Below are positions 36,326 to 49,059 of a stretch of DNA of 64,000 bases, one piece after another. Origin of the DNA: Verticillium longisporum (taxonomy: Eukaryota; Ascomycota; Sordariomycetes; Glomerellales; Plectosphaerellaceae); contig JAETXT010000002.1 in the NCBI GenBank assembly GCA_019188255.1, positions 620,001 to 684,000 of the forward strand, written 5' to 3'. Position 1 is the stretch's first letter. Each line of letters starts with the position of its first letter. The translations under genes and the position numbers were made by a program. Under the pieces are notes generated by a model. The model had not been told where the DNA came from. It did not search any database and saw nothing but the letters and a program-made list of their open reading frames with translations.

Positions 36326-37690
36326 GTCTGTCTCGGGGTCTGGCGTGGCTCCGGAAGTAGGGGTGCTCCGGAGTCACCGAGCTCTCGGTGAGGTCGTCCT
36401 CGCTCGGGACGTCGTAACTTCAGCCTTTGGGTCTCTCGCAAGGCAGGGCTTTGGGCGAATGCGGCGGTGGCGGTTTGATTGACGCGATCGATGGGGATAG
36501 AAAGCAAATCGTCAGGGGAAGAATAAGGGTATCACGTGCGTCAGGTACGAGTACAGATGGGACAAAGAAGACGAAGGATGGATAGCATTTGATGGAGTCG
36601 AGGATCAGAAGTTGGCGGAGAGGCTCCCATGGATGCATCAGACGGGGTGGCCACCCTGTATCGGCGCGCGGCGTGCATCAGCCCCGGTGGAGGGTCGTGC
36701 GCTGTCTGCCAGGTCGAGTGTGTTCCCTTACTATGGCCGCTGCCGCGCCCGGCGTTTAGTGCATGGGCCAATGAGACCCCACTTTGACTGGGGTTTTAGC
36801 TTGTGAGGCTCTGGGCAGTGGCCTGGCAGTGGCACTAGATGCTGCTGACCAAGCTTCGGCGTGGCCGGCCTTCCATTTACTGTTTTTATCATCTGGTCCT
36901 GTTTACATGCACGGCCTAGCGGTAGACTGTATGATTTGTGACATTCCGCCACGGACTCGATGCTGCGAATGCATCATGAATGAAGACAAGTGATGTAAGG
37001 CATGACACAGGCTGTACCCCGAGGCGGGTCTCTTCAGGCTGGAAGGGCGAGAATGACCCCGCAGACCCTGAAGCCCAGGCTGGAATGAGTCAAAGGGGTC
37101 ACAAATGAATTCCCCAAAATCACTTAAAAATTACCAGCACTGACTACCAAGGTCTCGAAAGTCTAGTCAACTGGGGGCAACTCGGACAAATCAAAGGGAT
37201 CATGGTTGGAACGGTGCATCTTGGCTGAGAGAGACCCAGGCTCGAGAAGGGTCGCCTGTCACCAAGAGAGACGAGGAAAACAATCAACAGACAGTCAATA
37301 AGTCATCACTGAGTCCGAGGTGCAAGTGGCCACCTAAAAGTGACGTATTCTCTTACCTGATCCGTGCACAGTTGCCTTTCTTTGCCATGTCGCCCAAGGC
37401 CATTGCCAAAAGCCCCTCCATCCTTGACGCGATAAGGACTATCGACCCCGCCAGCCCACTAAAACTCTGCCCGCAAGCCCTTTAAATCGCAACTTCCCCT
37501 CCATATTTGCGATCGCTCCCACCTCGCAGGCACGAGAAAGAAGAACCATCTTTGCGATCGGCCGTGTTCCTTTTCGGCGCTCGACTTTCGACTGAACCGC
37601 CTCGATACCACTAGACTTGCCTCGTCCGGAAAACACTTTTTTCTCCACGCCATCCACCACAACAAACCTCGCACCAAAGACGCTATCACG
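36326..37690. other. Intergenic, divergent HUL4/REI1 promoter
   Basis: Promoter region shared by the divergent HUL4-like and REI1 genes. A CCAAT box in good context (GGGCCAATGAG) lies at 36768-36772. CT- and CA-rich leader sequence precedes the REI1 ATG. No other gene was seen. Confidence 0.5.
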
Positions 37691-39450
37691 ATGGTGGCCG
37701 CTGACGATGTGGCGACTCTCGCGTCCTCTCCCCCAGCGGGAGAGTCGGCCTCTCACCCTTTCACCTGCAACACATGCACCATTGCCTACAGGAATATTGA
37801 CCTGCAGCGAGGCCACATGAAGAGCGACTGGCAGTAAGTTAACCACATTGCACCCATAATTCGCTGTTGCCTGCCCCAGCATAGTGCTGACCAAAGCGCC
37901 CGCCTTCCAGCCGCTACAACCTCAAGCGCCGTGTCGCTTCCCTGCCTCCCATCACTTCCGAGACTTTCAACGAAAAGGTTCTCCAGGCTCGCGCCGTCCA
38001 GACTGCCGAAGCCGAGAAGGCTCTCTTTGAGCGCTCTTGCGAAGCCTGCCAGAAGAACTACTCGAGCGAGAACGCCTACCAGAACCATCTGACCAGCTCC
38101 AAGCACAAGCTGCGTCTGGCCGCTCTCGGCCGTCGTGGCAGCAGAGCCGACGATGCCAGCTCCGTCATGAGCTCCACCTTTTCGCTGGGCGACCCCATCG
38201 CCGCCGACAAGGAGTCTGTTGATTCCGATGCTGAGGAGGAGTTCACACAGGTTGTAGAGGGCCTGAAGAACGCCAAGCTGGACCACAAGCAGGACGAGAA
38301 CCGCCCCTCGCCCGTCAAGCGTCCCTCCAACCCGCAGCCGTCCGCTCAGGGACACCGCAGTGAAGACCACCCCGTTTCCGACGAGGCCGGCGAGGGTGAG
38401 ACCGAGTCTTCCACACCCGTTCCCAAGTCGGAGATCAACTGGACCCTCAAGTCCTGCATCTTCTGCAACTACGACTCGCCCACCGTCCCTCTCAACGCCC
38501 ACCATATGGAGCGCTTCCACAACATGTTCATTCCTGAGAAGCAGTATCTTGTCGACCTCGAGGGCTTGCTGCAGCACCTCCTAGAGCGTGTCCACGAGGG
38601 CCATCAGTGCCTGTACTGCTTCAAGACCAAGAACACCGCGTTCGCTGTCCAAACCCACATGCGTGACAAGGGCCACTGCAAGGTGCCCTTTGACACCGAA
38701 GAGACCCAGCTCGATATTGGTGACTTTTATGACTTCAGGAGCACGTACTCTGACGACGAGGAGTCTGATGAGGATGATGAGGAGGAAGTCCAGAAGGGCG
38801 GTGCCAAGCTCGGAGCGAGACGTGAGGCCAAGCACAAGGACGAGGACGGCAAGGAGGTTGGCGAGGGTGACGGATGGGAGACAGATAGCTCTGCTTCGTC
38901 GCTCGACTCTGAAGACCTTACCGCCATGCCTGCCGAGCGTCACGATCACCAGTACGAGCGTCTCGACAAGCACCCCCACCACTCGAATGCTACGTCCCGC
39001 GCCCACCGTCAAGCCGACGGCTGGCACTCGCACGCGCACAAGCACAACCACGCCGTCTTTTACGACGACTATGAGATGCACCTACCCAACGGCAAGTCGG
39101 TCGGCCACCGCTCCATGGCCCGCTACTACAAGCAGAACCTCACAAACTACCCCACCCCCGAGGAGCGCGCCGAGCGCCTCGCTCTCGAGGAGGCCGCCTC
39201 GAGCGACGACACGGAGACGGAGGGCAACAGCGACCGCAGGCTCGCCCCCAGCCGCAACGGCCGCGCTCTCGCGCGCCGCGACGCCGCCGGCATGGTCGGC
39301 CTCACGGGCGAGAAGAAGCGCGCCATCCGCGACTCGGAGGAGCGCGGTCGCAAGTCTGGCGAGCTGCGCGAGAAGCGCAACGACTACAAATACGGTGTCA
39401 AGAACAACAACCAGAAGACCTACTACTACCGCTACCAGATGGGTGGTTGA
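37691..39450 (+). CDS. REI1: REI1/ZNF622-type cytoplasmic pre-60S ribosome factor
   Basis: REI1 acts in the cytosol at late 60S maturation, helping release Arx1 and recycle export factors. Exons are 37691-37833 and 37911-39450, with a 77-nt intron (GTAAGT). The product is 560 aa and intact. Four C2H2-type fingers are visible: FTCNTCTIAYRNIDLQRGH ending in SDWHRYNLKRRVA (the intron cuts the first finger before its second His), CEACQKNYSSENAYQNHL, CIFCNYDSPTVPLNAHHM, and CLYCFKTKNTAFAVQTHM with RDKGHC. An acidic stretch follows (about nt 38745-38790), and the end is Arg/Lys-rich (EKRNDYKYGVKNNNQKTYYY). The split first finger with WHRYNLKRRV is diagnostic of this family. Confidence 0.94.
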
Positions 39451-40081
39451 TCTCGCCCCCCGTCGTTTTTGCTTTCTTTCTTTTCTTTTTCCATTGCTTT
39501 GCGCTTTCGGGTTGGAGTTTTTCGGCAGCACAGAGGGGGGGGGACGGGATGCATGGGATGCTTGGGCTTTGAGGGGGGTAGATGGCAGTTGGTTGAGGCG
39601 TGGATCAAGTGTGGCTAGGCCTTGGAACGAAAGGTTATGAGTGCATGAGACGTATGAGAAAAAGCTAGGCATCGACATCCGTCCCCTTTCTGCATGGCAG
39701 ATTTGGTAGCTAGAGGCCCCCCGTAGCTGGTCACGCGACGAAGCTGAGACCTGGAAAATACTGGTTTGTCAAACATGTGCCCTCCCAACGATGCGTCTGT
39801 CCCTGTCACACTCTACGCGTCGTGAACTTCTAACCAACCCCAGCAACGTGTCATCAGAATAGTTGCTCCCCAAATCGTAAAGCAGAACATCATGTCATAT
39901 TTCAATAAGTTTGAAAAAAAAAGCCCGTTGGGGCGCAGTCGCCCGGCCACAGACCCTGTGATCTAGCCATGAAACCATCATCATCAAATGCGCTACTCTC
40001 TTCGTCTTGTCAAAACCAGCCTCCAACTCCAGGTACCAACGTGCAACGCCCATCTGCCGTGTCAGAGGGACTACATGACCG
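39451..40081. other. Intergenic, convergent 3' regions
   Basis: Spacer between the REI1 (+) and adenosine deaminase (-) 3' ends. T-rich tracts follow the REI1 stop, and an A-run is at about 39914. No supported gene was seen. Confidence 0.5.
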
Positions 40082-42054
40082 TTACAGATCGTCTCCGATC
40101 AGATCAGAGTATTGCTCAATCACCTTGTCCAAGAATGTCTCCCACAGACCTTCCCACACAGCTGTCACTTTGTTTCTCTGCTTGTCCTCCATGCACGCAT
40201 GCTTGATGCTCCACTGAATGAGCTGCTTCCAGCCGAAGAGGGTCGTGTCTTGCCTGCCGACCATGAACTGGTAAAAGTCGTGAGAGAGGGTTGATCTGCA
40301 ACGCAGCATTAGTATTGGCGAGTTCGACGCGGTGCTAATGTTTACCTGAAGAGCGTCCCGTTGTCCGAGCTGATGGTGCAATGCACGTCGTTGGCCAGTA
40401 GGTTATAAATCGAGTGGCCGTTCATCCGCGGCGTCAGGCCCAATACCTCGTTGGAGATGGGGCACACCTCGAGGCAGACGCCACGCAGCTTCATCTGCTC
40501 CATGACGTAGGGGTGGCGCGCCAGCGCAAAGCCGTGGCCTATGCGACGCGAGTTGAGGAGCAGCGCGTCGAGCAGGTTGCCGTCCGTGTCGTTGCCCATC
40601 TCGAGCGTCTCACCGCAGTGGAAGAGGAAGGGGATCGTGTACCCAGCCGCGTCACAGCGGGTGCGGAATTCGAGGAACTCGGGGACGAATTCGCGGAGAG
40701 GCCGACCCTGGCCTTCTTCGCCTACGAGGTCGAAGCCCGCTATCCACTCGGGCCACCGGCCCTTGAACTCGAGGCACTCCCCTAGGGCCTTCCGGACCTG
40801 GTCATTTGTGAACGAGCGCGGGGTGCAGTAGATAATCTTCATGCCGCCAAAGTATCCCTTATTCTTCCTTTGGAACTTTTCGTACTCGTCAATGATCATC
40901 TTGACGATCTCCTGGTTCTCGACCTGCTTCGAGCCGTCGTCGAGCCACACCTGATTCGTCGTCATAAAGTTCGGTCGGATCTCGGCGTACTGGATATTGT
41001 CCCGGACGAAATCTTCCAGCAAGAGGCGGGTATACTTCCGATAAGCCGTCTCGTAGTTGAAAAGCCCCTTCATCATGCGTGTGCGACCGTTGAATTTACT
41101 CCAGGCCCCGAGGACGGTCTGACACTTGTTGTGAGCCTCTTCGTCGGTAAACATGAGCTTCTCTTCCAGCCAAGGCATGGGGTCGAAACCAGCGTGCCTG
41201 GGAAAGATGTTGAGGAATTCCTTGAAATGCATCTCCTGCGTTGGTTCGTAGTCGGAGGAAAAGATATCGCCGGGGGTGTTCATATCTTTTCCTCGAATAG
41301 AGAATTGAATCTCACATCGCTCGAACGCATGAGGGTCATTTGCCCTCACGAGGGGCACACTGCTCCGAATGAACATGCGGTCCATCGTCTTTGCAATGTT
41401 CAGGAGAACTCCGGGGAGCAAGCACGAGTTGAAGTGAATGTGCAGGTGGGCACCCTTGGGCATCCACTGCGCAACCTTGAGGAGGTGCGTCTTGTTGATG
41501 ATGTCGACATTGGACAAGAAGTGATCGCCCGGAAATCGGGCATGCTCCTGTTCCCCGTAGCCGTGTCGCGGCGGCTTCTTTTCAAAGGGCTCGCGATCCT
41601 TGACCTTGAGCACCTGGATGATTCTATTGACGGTCATTTCCTTCCCTCCTTCTTTCGCCTGCGATTCGAGGCGAAAGTCATAGGCCAAGGCCTTTTCGCG
41701 CGTCTGCAACTGTTTTCTCTGCGCCTCATAGTCCTCAACATCGGCAAAACTCGTACTCGTCCGGCCACTGCGCGTGCGCCTGTCGAGGACGGTCTTTGTC
41801 TGGAACGCAGAGCCCTTGTACTCGGCGCTGTAGAGGCGCTTGCTAATGACGGCCTCCTGCGCGTCGACCATGATGGCGGCGGCTTCCATGTCGCGGCCGT
41901 CGATGGACATAGAGGCGCGTGGGTAATACTGGTGGGAGCTGGTGCTAGGCTTCTTGACGAGCCTGGAGGGATTCCGCCTGTGATGGTTTTCATTTCCACA
42001 GTCGCCCAGCGGAAGGTTGTCTTCTTTGTCGGGGTTGGAGCAGAAGATGCCCAT
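40082..42054 (-). CDS. ADGF/CECR1-type adenosine deaminase, possibly N-myristoylated
   Basis: Exons in transcript order are 42054-40346 and 40295-40082, with a 50-nt intron carrying a TACTAAT branch. The product is 640 aa and intact. Zn-binding and catalytic motifs of the adenosine/AMP deaminase superfamily are GAHLHIHFNS (residues 201-210), FHCGETLEMG, RRIGHGFAL, CPISNEVLG and SSDNGTLF. The length and the long N-terminal region before the barrel match the ADGF subgroup and not the shorter cytosolic ADA. The enzyme deaminates adenosine, or a related purine nucleoside, to the inosine form. Start choice: three Met codons are in frame (42303, 42072, 42054). I prefer 42054 because it creates MGIFCS, an N-myristoylation consensus (Gly2, Ser6) with a palmitoylatable Cys5. 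No signal peptide is seen with that start. Confidence 0.85.
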
Positions 42055-45000
42055 CAGTCTCCGCTTGAGCATATGACAAACACGCGGCCGCTTTCTTGTG
42101 AGAGGGCGTGGGCGGGGGCAGCTGGATGAGGGGCAACTGCGTTTATGTATTGATATAGACACAGTCGAGGCTATGCTCGCGATGTTTGCGGTCTCCAATG
42201 TCTTTGTAGGGTGTGTCGAATGTCGAGGCTGCTGCCTTGGAGGGGTGGCCTTTGGATGCTCCTTCCACAGCAAGTGAAGCAGTCTGCAGGAGAGAGAGAG
42301 CAATCCTCAATGGATTGAGGACTGGGGTCGGGTCAAGGCGGGCACACATGAAGAGTGGTTGATGAACTGCCACAGGGCCATAGGTCGATGCAGAAGCTGT
42401 ACAAGCAGGTACGAGCATTGACGGGCCAGATGACAGAGGTCCCAGTTAAGGTCGGTCAGGTCGTTGCGACGCACGATTGCAAGGTGGGGTGAAATGAAGG
42501 TGAGGATGAGGTGAGCGAGAGCGCGTGCCGGTTCCCGCTGCTGTGAGCAGGCTGACCAGCAGTTCGAGCGTGGTACCTAGGTAGGCAAGACCAAGTAGTT
42601 ATGTACCTCCTGTACGCGGGTGGCACAGCCAACAGAATGTATACCCAAGCTCGCCCGGTTCAGAGCGGTGTTGCTTGAGCAGCCGGCCTCATGACTTTGG
42701 GCTAAACAGAAGGCTTTGGGCTAAGCAGAAGGCTTTGGGCTAAGCAGAAGAGTAGGTACCCAGGTCAACCTACGCCATCTGGGCAGGCCGAGTCATTTGG
42801 CGCGCGCTGGCAGCGGCTGAGCGGGTTGGCTGGCTGCCTTACCCAGGTACCTGTCAAGGGGTACCTTTGAGTACATCTTAGGTACCTAGCTATCACGGCT
42901 ACCCTGACAACCACAGCACGACACGCAGGGGTCGATGGGGTCCTGTGCCACTTCCAGACATAAGGCAGGTAGATGCATACCACTCTTAGGTAATCCTTAA
43001 GTACCTAACCTACCTGCCCTACCACCACCCAAAGGGTTACACTCGAAGACCGAGGCCTCGTGAGATCTTGCATACGTTGGCTATCCTTTACCAGTTGGCC
43101 ATGTGGCCCTCTGTTTCAACCCTTCTGTGCCACTCGAGCGAATACATCCGTCGCTTCTATCGCATGACATGGCCCAACTCATCCCCCACCTTTGGCGCAT
43201 GGAACAACTCGAACCGGCGCTGGGTGGAAGCCCTGCCTGCTGCTGCTTTAGCCCAAGCTCAGGCTAGAGCGGGCGTGACCAAAGGGTGGCCGTCCCTCCA
43301 GCGATGTCAACAGACTGCTTGGCAGCAACACGATGCGGTACCGATCGACCATGATTTCTCCGACGTTGATGGGATGGTAGCGGCAACTTGTGTATCATTG
43401 GGGTTTTCGGCGCCGTCCCCGACCTTGTATCCGTCATCTGAGCCGACGAAGCCATCGATACCATCACCAGAGACGCCTGGACTATGCATTTTGCTGCTTC
43501 AGGCCTTGAAGCACTAACACGATGGCGTAATTTGTGCCTCGAGGAAGTCAATATCGGCTCGATCTTGACCTCCGGCTCTTGTCAACTCCTTCCTTAAGTA
43601 AGGTAGCTTGGACTTGACAGACATAAGCATCTTGAACGCACTGGACAACCTTCGCCCCTCAAACCCCAAAGCACAACCACTTATTAGCATGAGCTTCTGC
43701 GACGCCCGTGAATGTTGCCGCCGTACTCTACAGTGGACACATGGCGACGTGGTTATGTTATTCGACCCGCACAAGAGTCTGGTGGAAGATGGAATTCATC
43801 TTGACGATTATGGTAAGTCAGTTAGAGCTGTCGCGCAAGTAGCGCAGAAGGTATAGTCGCCCTCCAATGTTCTGTGCTCCTGAGCGACTTCATGACGCCA
43901 ATCCGAGCTTCGCTTCCGATATTTAGAGTTATGTGTTTATCTTTGCCGAGCTATGCCCTGGTTATCCCTTATTCTACGGTGCGAGCAATGCCCCGTTGTG
44001 TCCTCATGGTAAGCGTTCCCAGACCTTTCCCAGTGTCGTAGGACTTCTATGGAGCTGGCAGCTCGAGCATCGCAACATGGTACATCCAGCATCGGCAAGC
44101 CGAGCCTGAAATGACTCCCGAAAAAAGATGGACCAGTCTTTGCCCTGAAACTGACCCTATCGAGTGAGAGCTGGTCAGGTGTATCCTACAATAGGGGCTT
44201 CCATATCGACCTGAGGACCGACTGACGGCATCGCCAAGCTGCACTCAAGGCTCAGACAAAACCTTTTCCGCTCGCTAATTGTTTGCTCACTTTTTTATGC
44301 CATCTTCGTCTTGGATTTTGGAACCAATGACGATGTCCTTCGCAAGAGCGGCAACACTACCTAACCAGACGGGGGGGCGATTCACTCGAGTGTTGTGGAC
44401 GACTACCATGGGTATTTCACCGCCCCTTCAACGATGGACGTCTGCTGCCCAAGATGCGCCCAAAAAGGCAATACCCTGGCTGGGCGTCTCAAATGTCCGG
44501 CCAGCTCATCCAGATCACCTCCACTGCGCTGCATCTGTATGTGTCAAGTTGCACTTGGGCGCATCCTAAGGCTTTCTCGTATGCCTCAACATATCGACAA
44601 TTGTCCCAGCATTGGCATGTTCACCCGCATTCAATGTCGGCTTCTTCCAGATCTTACATGTCTTCGTGACCCTTTACCCCGGTACCCTTGTCGCAGCCTA
44701 TCCCATGCGGCAGTATTGTTCTTCGACTTCTGCACCGCCTCAGCACTACCAGTCGACCCTGCAGCGACCTGGTGGGCCCTGCTTCGACTGCGCCGCCCTC
44801 TGCCTTGCAGCATGGTGCGGCTCGGTTATGAGCAACATATCATGTCAGAAAATGGAGTCGCGCCGTCGGCTTCACATACGCGCGCGGCATTGTTGTATCA
44901 TCAGTATCTGCCGACTCTCATCGCTGTTCTTCCCTCACTCTCTCGCGAGATGCCACAGGCTCTTCAGACAGGCGTTCTTCGTTAACGGTATTTTTTGCGC

Positions 45001-46689
45001 TGATCGAAACCAAGAAAAGCTAAACATTTATGTCTCTGTTCCTGACCTAGACTTAAGTGTCGTCAAGTGACCACCCTCTCAGTTTGTCTCCGATGGCATC
45101 TTGTTGCAGAATCAATATTGTGATCATGCATTGGCATCTCTGCTGCTCATGCGCCCGCAGGCCTAACGTTATCCAGGTTCGGAGCGTGATAAGCGGCAAG
45201 GTCTAGTGATCTGTCGAGGTCCTTCACCTACACGTCGGGCGGATGTTGACATCACAGGCCCGGCCCTGGTGGACAGTTCCTCGGGATCTTCCCCACACCA
45301 ATCCGAGGTCCAGCCAACGCTTGCGAACCCAGCGGAATATTTCAATATTCAGGGCCATCGATTCTGCGCCGCGGGAACGTGGCCGTGCTTTCTGAGGGTG
45401 TATCGCGTTGCCGACGGCAGACAAGATCCCTCAACTGGGACACGTTCAGGCGCGATACTTCTGGGTACTGACAGATACCAACGCGCCTTGGAACCCTGCT
45501 TCTGGCGATCTTCTGCCCTGCACGTCAAAAGTCCCTTGTTCAAAGTGGCGGGAACGAAATGCTCATAAGCCGTCGGCAGGTTCACATTGTCGTCCTGGGC
45601 GCAAGCCTCGTGGCATTGACGACCTACCTAATGCGGCGCAGTCTTCGATATGTCGAGCTATTCCACTTTCCACTCAAAACAGGCAAACGACACCTGTACT
45701 CTGACTGGTCTTGCTCTATAAGCCCTCGTATTCTTGTGAGGAATACACCTGTCTGCTTTCCTGGCCCAGCAAGATCCCATGATCAAAGGTCAAAACATTC
45801 GGGCGGCCTCACTCGAAGGTTACAAAAGTTCCTTTGTCCCTATCTGACATGTGCACGATAGGCATTACTGTTGCTCGATGGCGGAGGCTTTCCCTTTCGA
45901 GGTCATTTAAACCTGGCTAGGGTGGCTGCGCCCAGGTATGGCATGGCTCATGATCAACACGGCCCTTAAGGGTGGAAAAGTCGACACAAATAGCCCAGTT
46001 CTCTACCATAGAGCATGGAATAGTGCGTACGGGCCGCAGAAAAATGTGGCAGACTTGTGACAGACAAGACGCGGACGCAGCTCGTACGAACACTCGAGAC
46101 GATCATCGCGGGGAACCAGGGGTGCGTGAGGGGGAAACAGCTGCTTATATTGCGATGCAACCTTGCTTCGCACGCCATGTCAGGCGACATACGGCAGAAT
46201 CCTAGCGACAGAATGGTATTCTTGTAACCGCAGACCTCGGCCAAATAACGGTTGTGTACACAGATGGAGCCGTCGACTCGACTTTACCCAGAAACAACCC
46301 TGGTCACTTCTGCAGCAAACCTGGCAATGAATGCCGCTCACAAGAGCTACATTCATTGTCTACTCCCCCGGCTAACTATGAAAACCCGTAGTTATCCCGC
46401 CGATGCTAACGTTCAACCGATGGCCTACCATCGGGGGGTCGTAGCGATGGATTGGAAATACGGCTCGCTGCGACATTCTTAGCTACGATGCCTGCAATGC
46501 CAAGCTGGCTATATTCGCCCGCCAGCCGATGTAATGATTTGGTACCTGGTCATCCCCGCTTGACTTTCTCCAGCTGCTCCGACGTGATGTAGTGTATAAG
46601 AGGATGTCTGTTCCAGAGTCCGCGTCTCCAAGTCCTGCTGGGCCCGTGTACACACCGTCGCCAACTTGTAACGCACGGCATTGAGAAAC
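42055..46689. other. Gene-poor 4.6-kb stretch
   Basis: Between the adenosine deaminase (-) and the GMC oxidoreductase (+). It holds the deaminase promoter, the 19-bp tandem repeat at 42695-42750 and a cluster of TACCTAGGTA-type motifs (42571-43018). Beyond these there are only unrelated ORFs under about 200 codons in all frames. None contains a domain I recognise. It may contain eroded sequence, but I cannot identify a parent element. Confidence 0.55.
42695..42750. repeat. 19-bp tandem repeat, three copies
   Basis: The unit CTTTGGGCTAAGCAGAAGG occurs three times in a row (42695, 42714 and 42733). The first copy differs by one base (A for G) and the last lacks its final base. It lies upstream of the adenosine deaminase gene. 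Confidence 0.9.
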
Positions 46690-49059
46690 ATGACGAAACC
46701 CATGTCTTTGCCATTGGTTATTGCCACAATGGCATGTGGCGCCATTGGCGCTCTTGCTATGAACATCCCGCTGTCCGTTGAATATTCCAAGATCCTTCAC
46801 CAGGCCCGAGACGTGCAGGACGAATATGACTACATCATTGTCGGCGGAGGCACCTCCGGACTGACTGTCGCTGATCGGTTGACTGAGAGCGGGGAACGTA
46901 CGTTTTGGCAATCCCGGGAGGAAAAAGTAGACATCATGGCTGACGTCGATTCTGTCTAGATACCGTGTTGGTCATCGAGCTCGGTGTCATCGGTGCGTTG
47001 TGCCGAAGTTCTCACTGCCGCATCCCCTAATATTAGGTCTTTTCTAGCAAATGGCAGCTCGGTCAATAACGTGTCCGGCGGCGCCCAGGCGTTCATCAAC
47101 GCTTCTCTTACTTTCAACTTTCCCTCTGAACCACAAGTCAATCTTGGCGGCCGCACCGTCGGCGTTGTCGGCGGTGTTCTCCTCGGCGGCTCGTCCGGTG
47201 TCAACGGTTTCCAGGTCCACCGACCGCAGAAGGCAGACATCAACCGATGGGGATCTTACTTTGGCAAATGTTCGGACTGGAACTGGGAGAACCTCCTGCC
47301 GTATTTCAAAAAGGTGAGCCAGTCTCGGAGATGGGGCTGTCTAGTGCGGTCGCTGACAATAGCAGGCCTGGCAGCTTCACCCGCCGTCCGAAGAGACGGT
47401 TGACGAGTTTGGGATCAAATACGACGAAAGCTACTGGGGAACTGATGGTGGGATCCATGCCATGTTTCCGTCCTTCAATTGGCCTTTCTTGAGTGAGTAT
47501 CATTCTGGACTGCAACACCGCATGTGCTTATAATTCTCGCAGAAAATCAGATGGATGCCTACGAAGAGATCGAGGGGGTCGAGTTTCCTGTTGACTCTGG
47601 CGCCGGCGAGCCAGGTGCATTCTGGTACCCTCACTCGGCAAACCCTGAGCAGGTGACGAGGTCATTCGCATTGAGCGAGCACTGGACGGGTAAGGCGACT
47701 GTACGAGACAATTATGAGACTGTGCTCGGGCAGAGAGTTTTGCGCGTGCTCTTTGAAGACAAAGTGGCCGTAGGTGTCGAGTACGTCGCTGCTGGTGCTA
47801 TCAATACTTCGGGAGCACGCGTCGTGAGCGCTCGAAAGGAGGTTATCGTCGCTGCTGGCACGATTCATACCCCTCAGATCCTGGAGGCGAGTGGCATAGG
47901 AGGCCGTGTCCTCTTGGAAGAAGCTGAGATTGACGTCGTCGCTGACCTGCCTGGTAAGTCATCCCGTGAGGAGTTGAAGGAGTCGAAAGTCGCGACTGAC
48001 GATATTTTAAGGGGTTGGTGCCAACTTCCAGGACCGCCCCCTGGGTGGCGGCGCATCATTCACTTGTGAGTAACTACTGGTCTAGTATGGCGCCCGAGAT
48101 ATCTGTCTGACAGTCACAAGTTACGAACTGGGATTTTCATCCTGATTCTAGTGACCTCCAGAAAAACGAGACCTTCCGTGCTGAAGCAGAAGCCGAATTC
48201 GCAGAGAGTCGTACAGGTGAGATAATCCAAACTTCTACTCCAGCTACGATAGACCAATACTGACTTACATCGCTAGGCCCCCTGACTATCGCATCTGGCA
48301 ACGCAGCCTCTTTCCTCCCCTTTTCCGTGATCGCCCCCTCCACCTTTGAAGCCATTGCCTCAGCCTACGAAGCCCAGGACCCTGCGGCGTATTTACCTGT
48401 CAACTCCGACCCTACCCTCGTCGCCGGCTACGCCGCGCAAAAGACCCGTTTCGCCGCGGCCCTCCGCGCGAAAGACGCAGCCTTCTACAACCTCTTCCTC
48501 CGCGGCACCAACACAGAGGGCTCCTCCACCGTCTTCCTCCACCCCCTCTCGCGCGGCACCGTCCACATCAACCCGGCAGACCCCTTCTTCGCCCAGCCGC
48601 GGGTCGACTACCGCGCCCTCTCGAACCCCACCGACCTCGATATTCAGGTAGAGTTTGTCAAGTTTTCGCGACGCTACTTCCTCGAGACGAGCCTCGCCGA
48701 GTTCGGACCGGTCGAGGTATCGCCCGGCGCCAACGTCACGTCCGACGAGGCCTTGCGGGAGGCGCTGCGGGGGCTCATCAGCCCGACGTGCTTCCACCCC
48801 GTCGGGACGGCGGCCATGTTGCCGCGGGAGCTGGGCGGTGTCGTCAACGAGAAGCTCCTGGTGTACGGCGTCGAGAAGCTGAGCGTTATCGATGCGAGCG
48901 TGCAGCCTGATCTGCCGGGGGCGAATACGCAGCAGCCTGTGTATGCGATTGCTGAGAAGGTGAGGAATACTCCTTTTCTTTGGTTTCGTAGCCTCCGTGG
49001 GACATGACTGTTTACTGACGAGACTGCAGGCCGCGGATCTGATCAAGGCCCGGGCTTGA
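46690..49059 (+). CDS. Secreted GMC-family FAD oxidoreductase (intron-rich; one apparent frameshift)
   Basis: This is a glucose-methanol-choline oxidoreductase of 625 aa after one correction. Nine exons: 46690-46897, 46960-46992, 47048-47313, 47366-47492, 47543-47953, 48012-48065, 48152-48216, 48277-48959 and 49030-49059. The introns are 50-86 nt with GT-AG ends. The N-terminus has a hydrophobic segment (LPLVIATMACGAIGALAM) like a signal peptide. The FAD-binding dinucleotide motif is YDYIIVGGGTSGLTVADRL. GMC signature regions are GGSSGVNGFQVHRPQKADINRW and VIVAAGTIHTPQILEASGIG. The active-site His lies in SPTCFHPVGTAAM, and the partner position in GANTQQPVYAIAEK is Asn. At the exon 6/7 junction (48061-48065 to 48152) one base is missing to restore FTFDLQKNE. 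The substrate (sugar, aryl alcohol or other) cannot be told. Confidence 0.87.

Noticed and set aside
43608..43856. Possible SGNH hydrolase relic (VEDGIHLDDYG resembles a block V motif)
   Set aside because: No GDS block or other family block lies upstream in any plus frame, and the only other suggestive fragment is on the opposite strand. Probably chance.
43068..46482. Assorted ORFs of 60-200 codons in the gene-poor stretch
   Set aside because: No domain, no consistent codon character, and they overlap one another in several frames.
46690..49059. Secondary-metabolite cluster around the GMC oxidoreductase
   Set aside because: No polyketide synthase, NRPS, terpene synthase, pathway regulator or transporter nearby; the neighbours are housekeeping genes.
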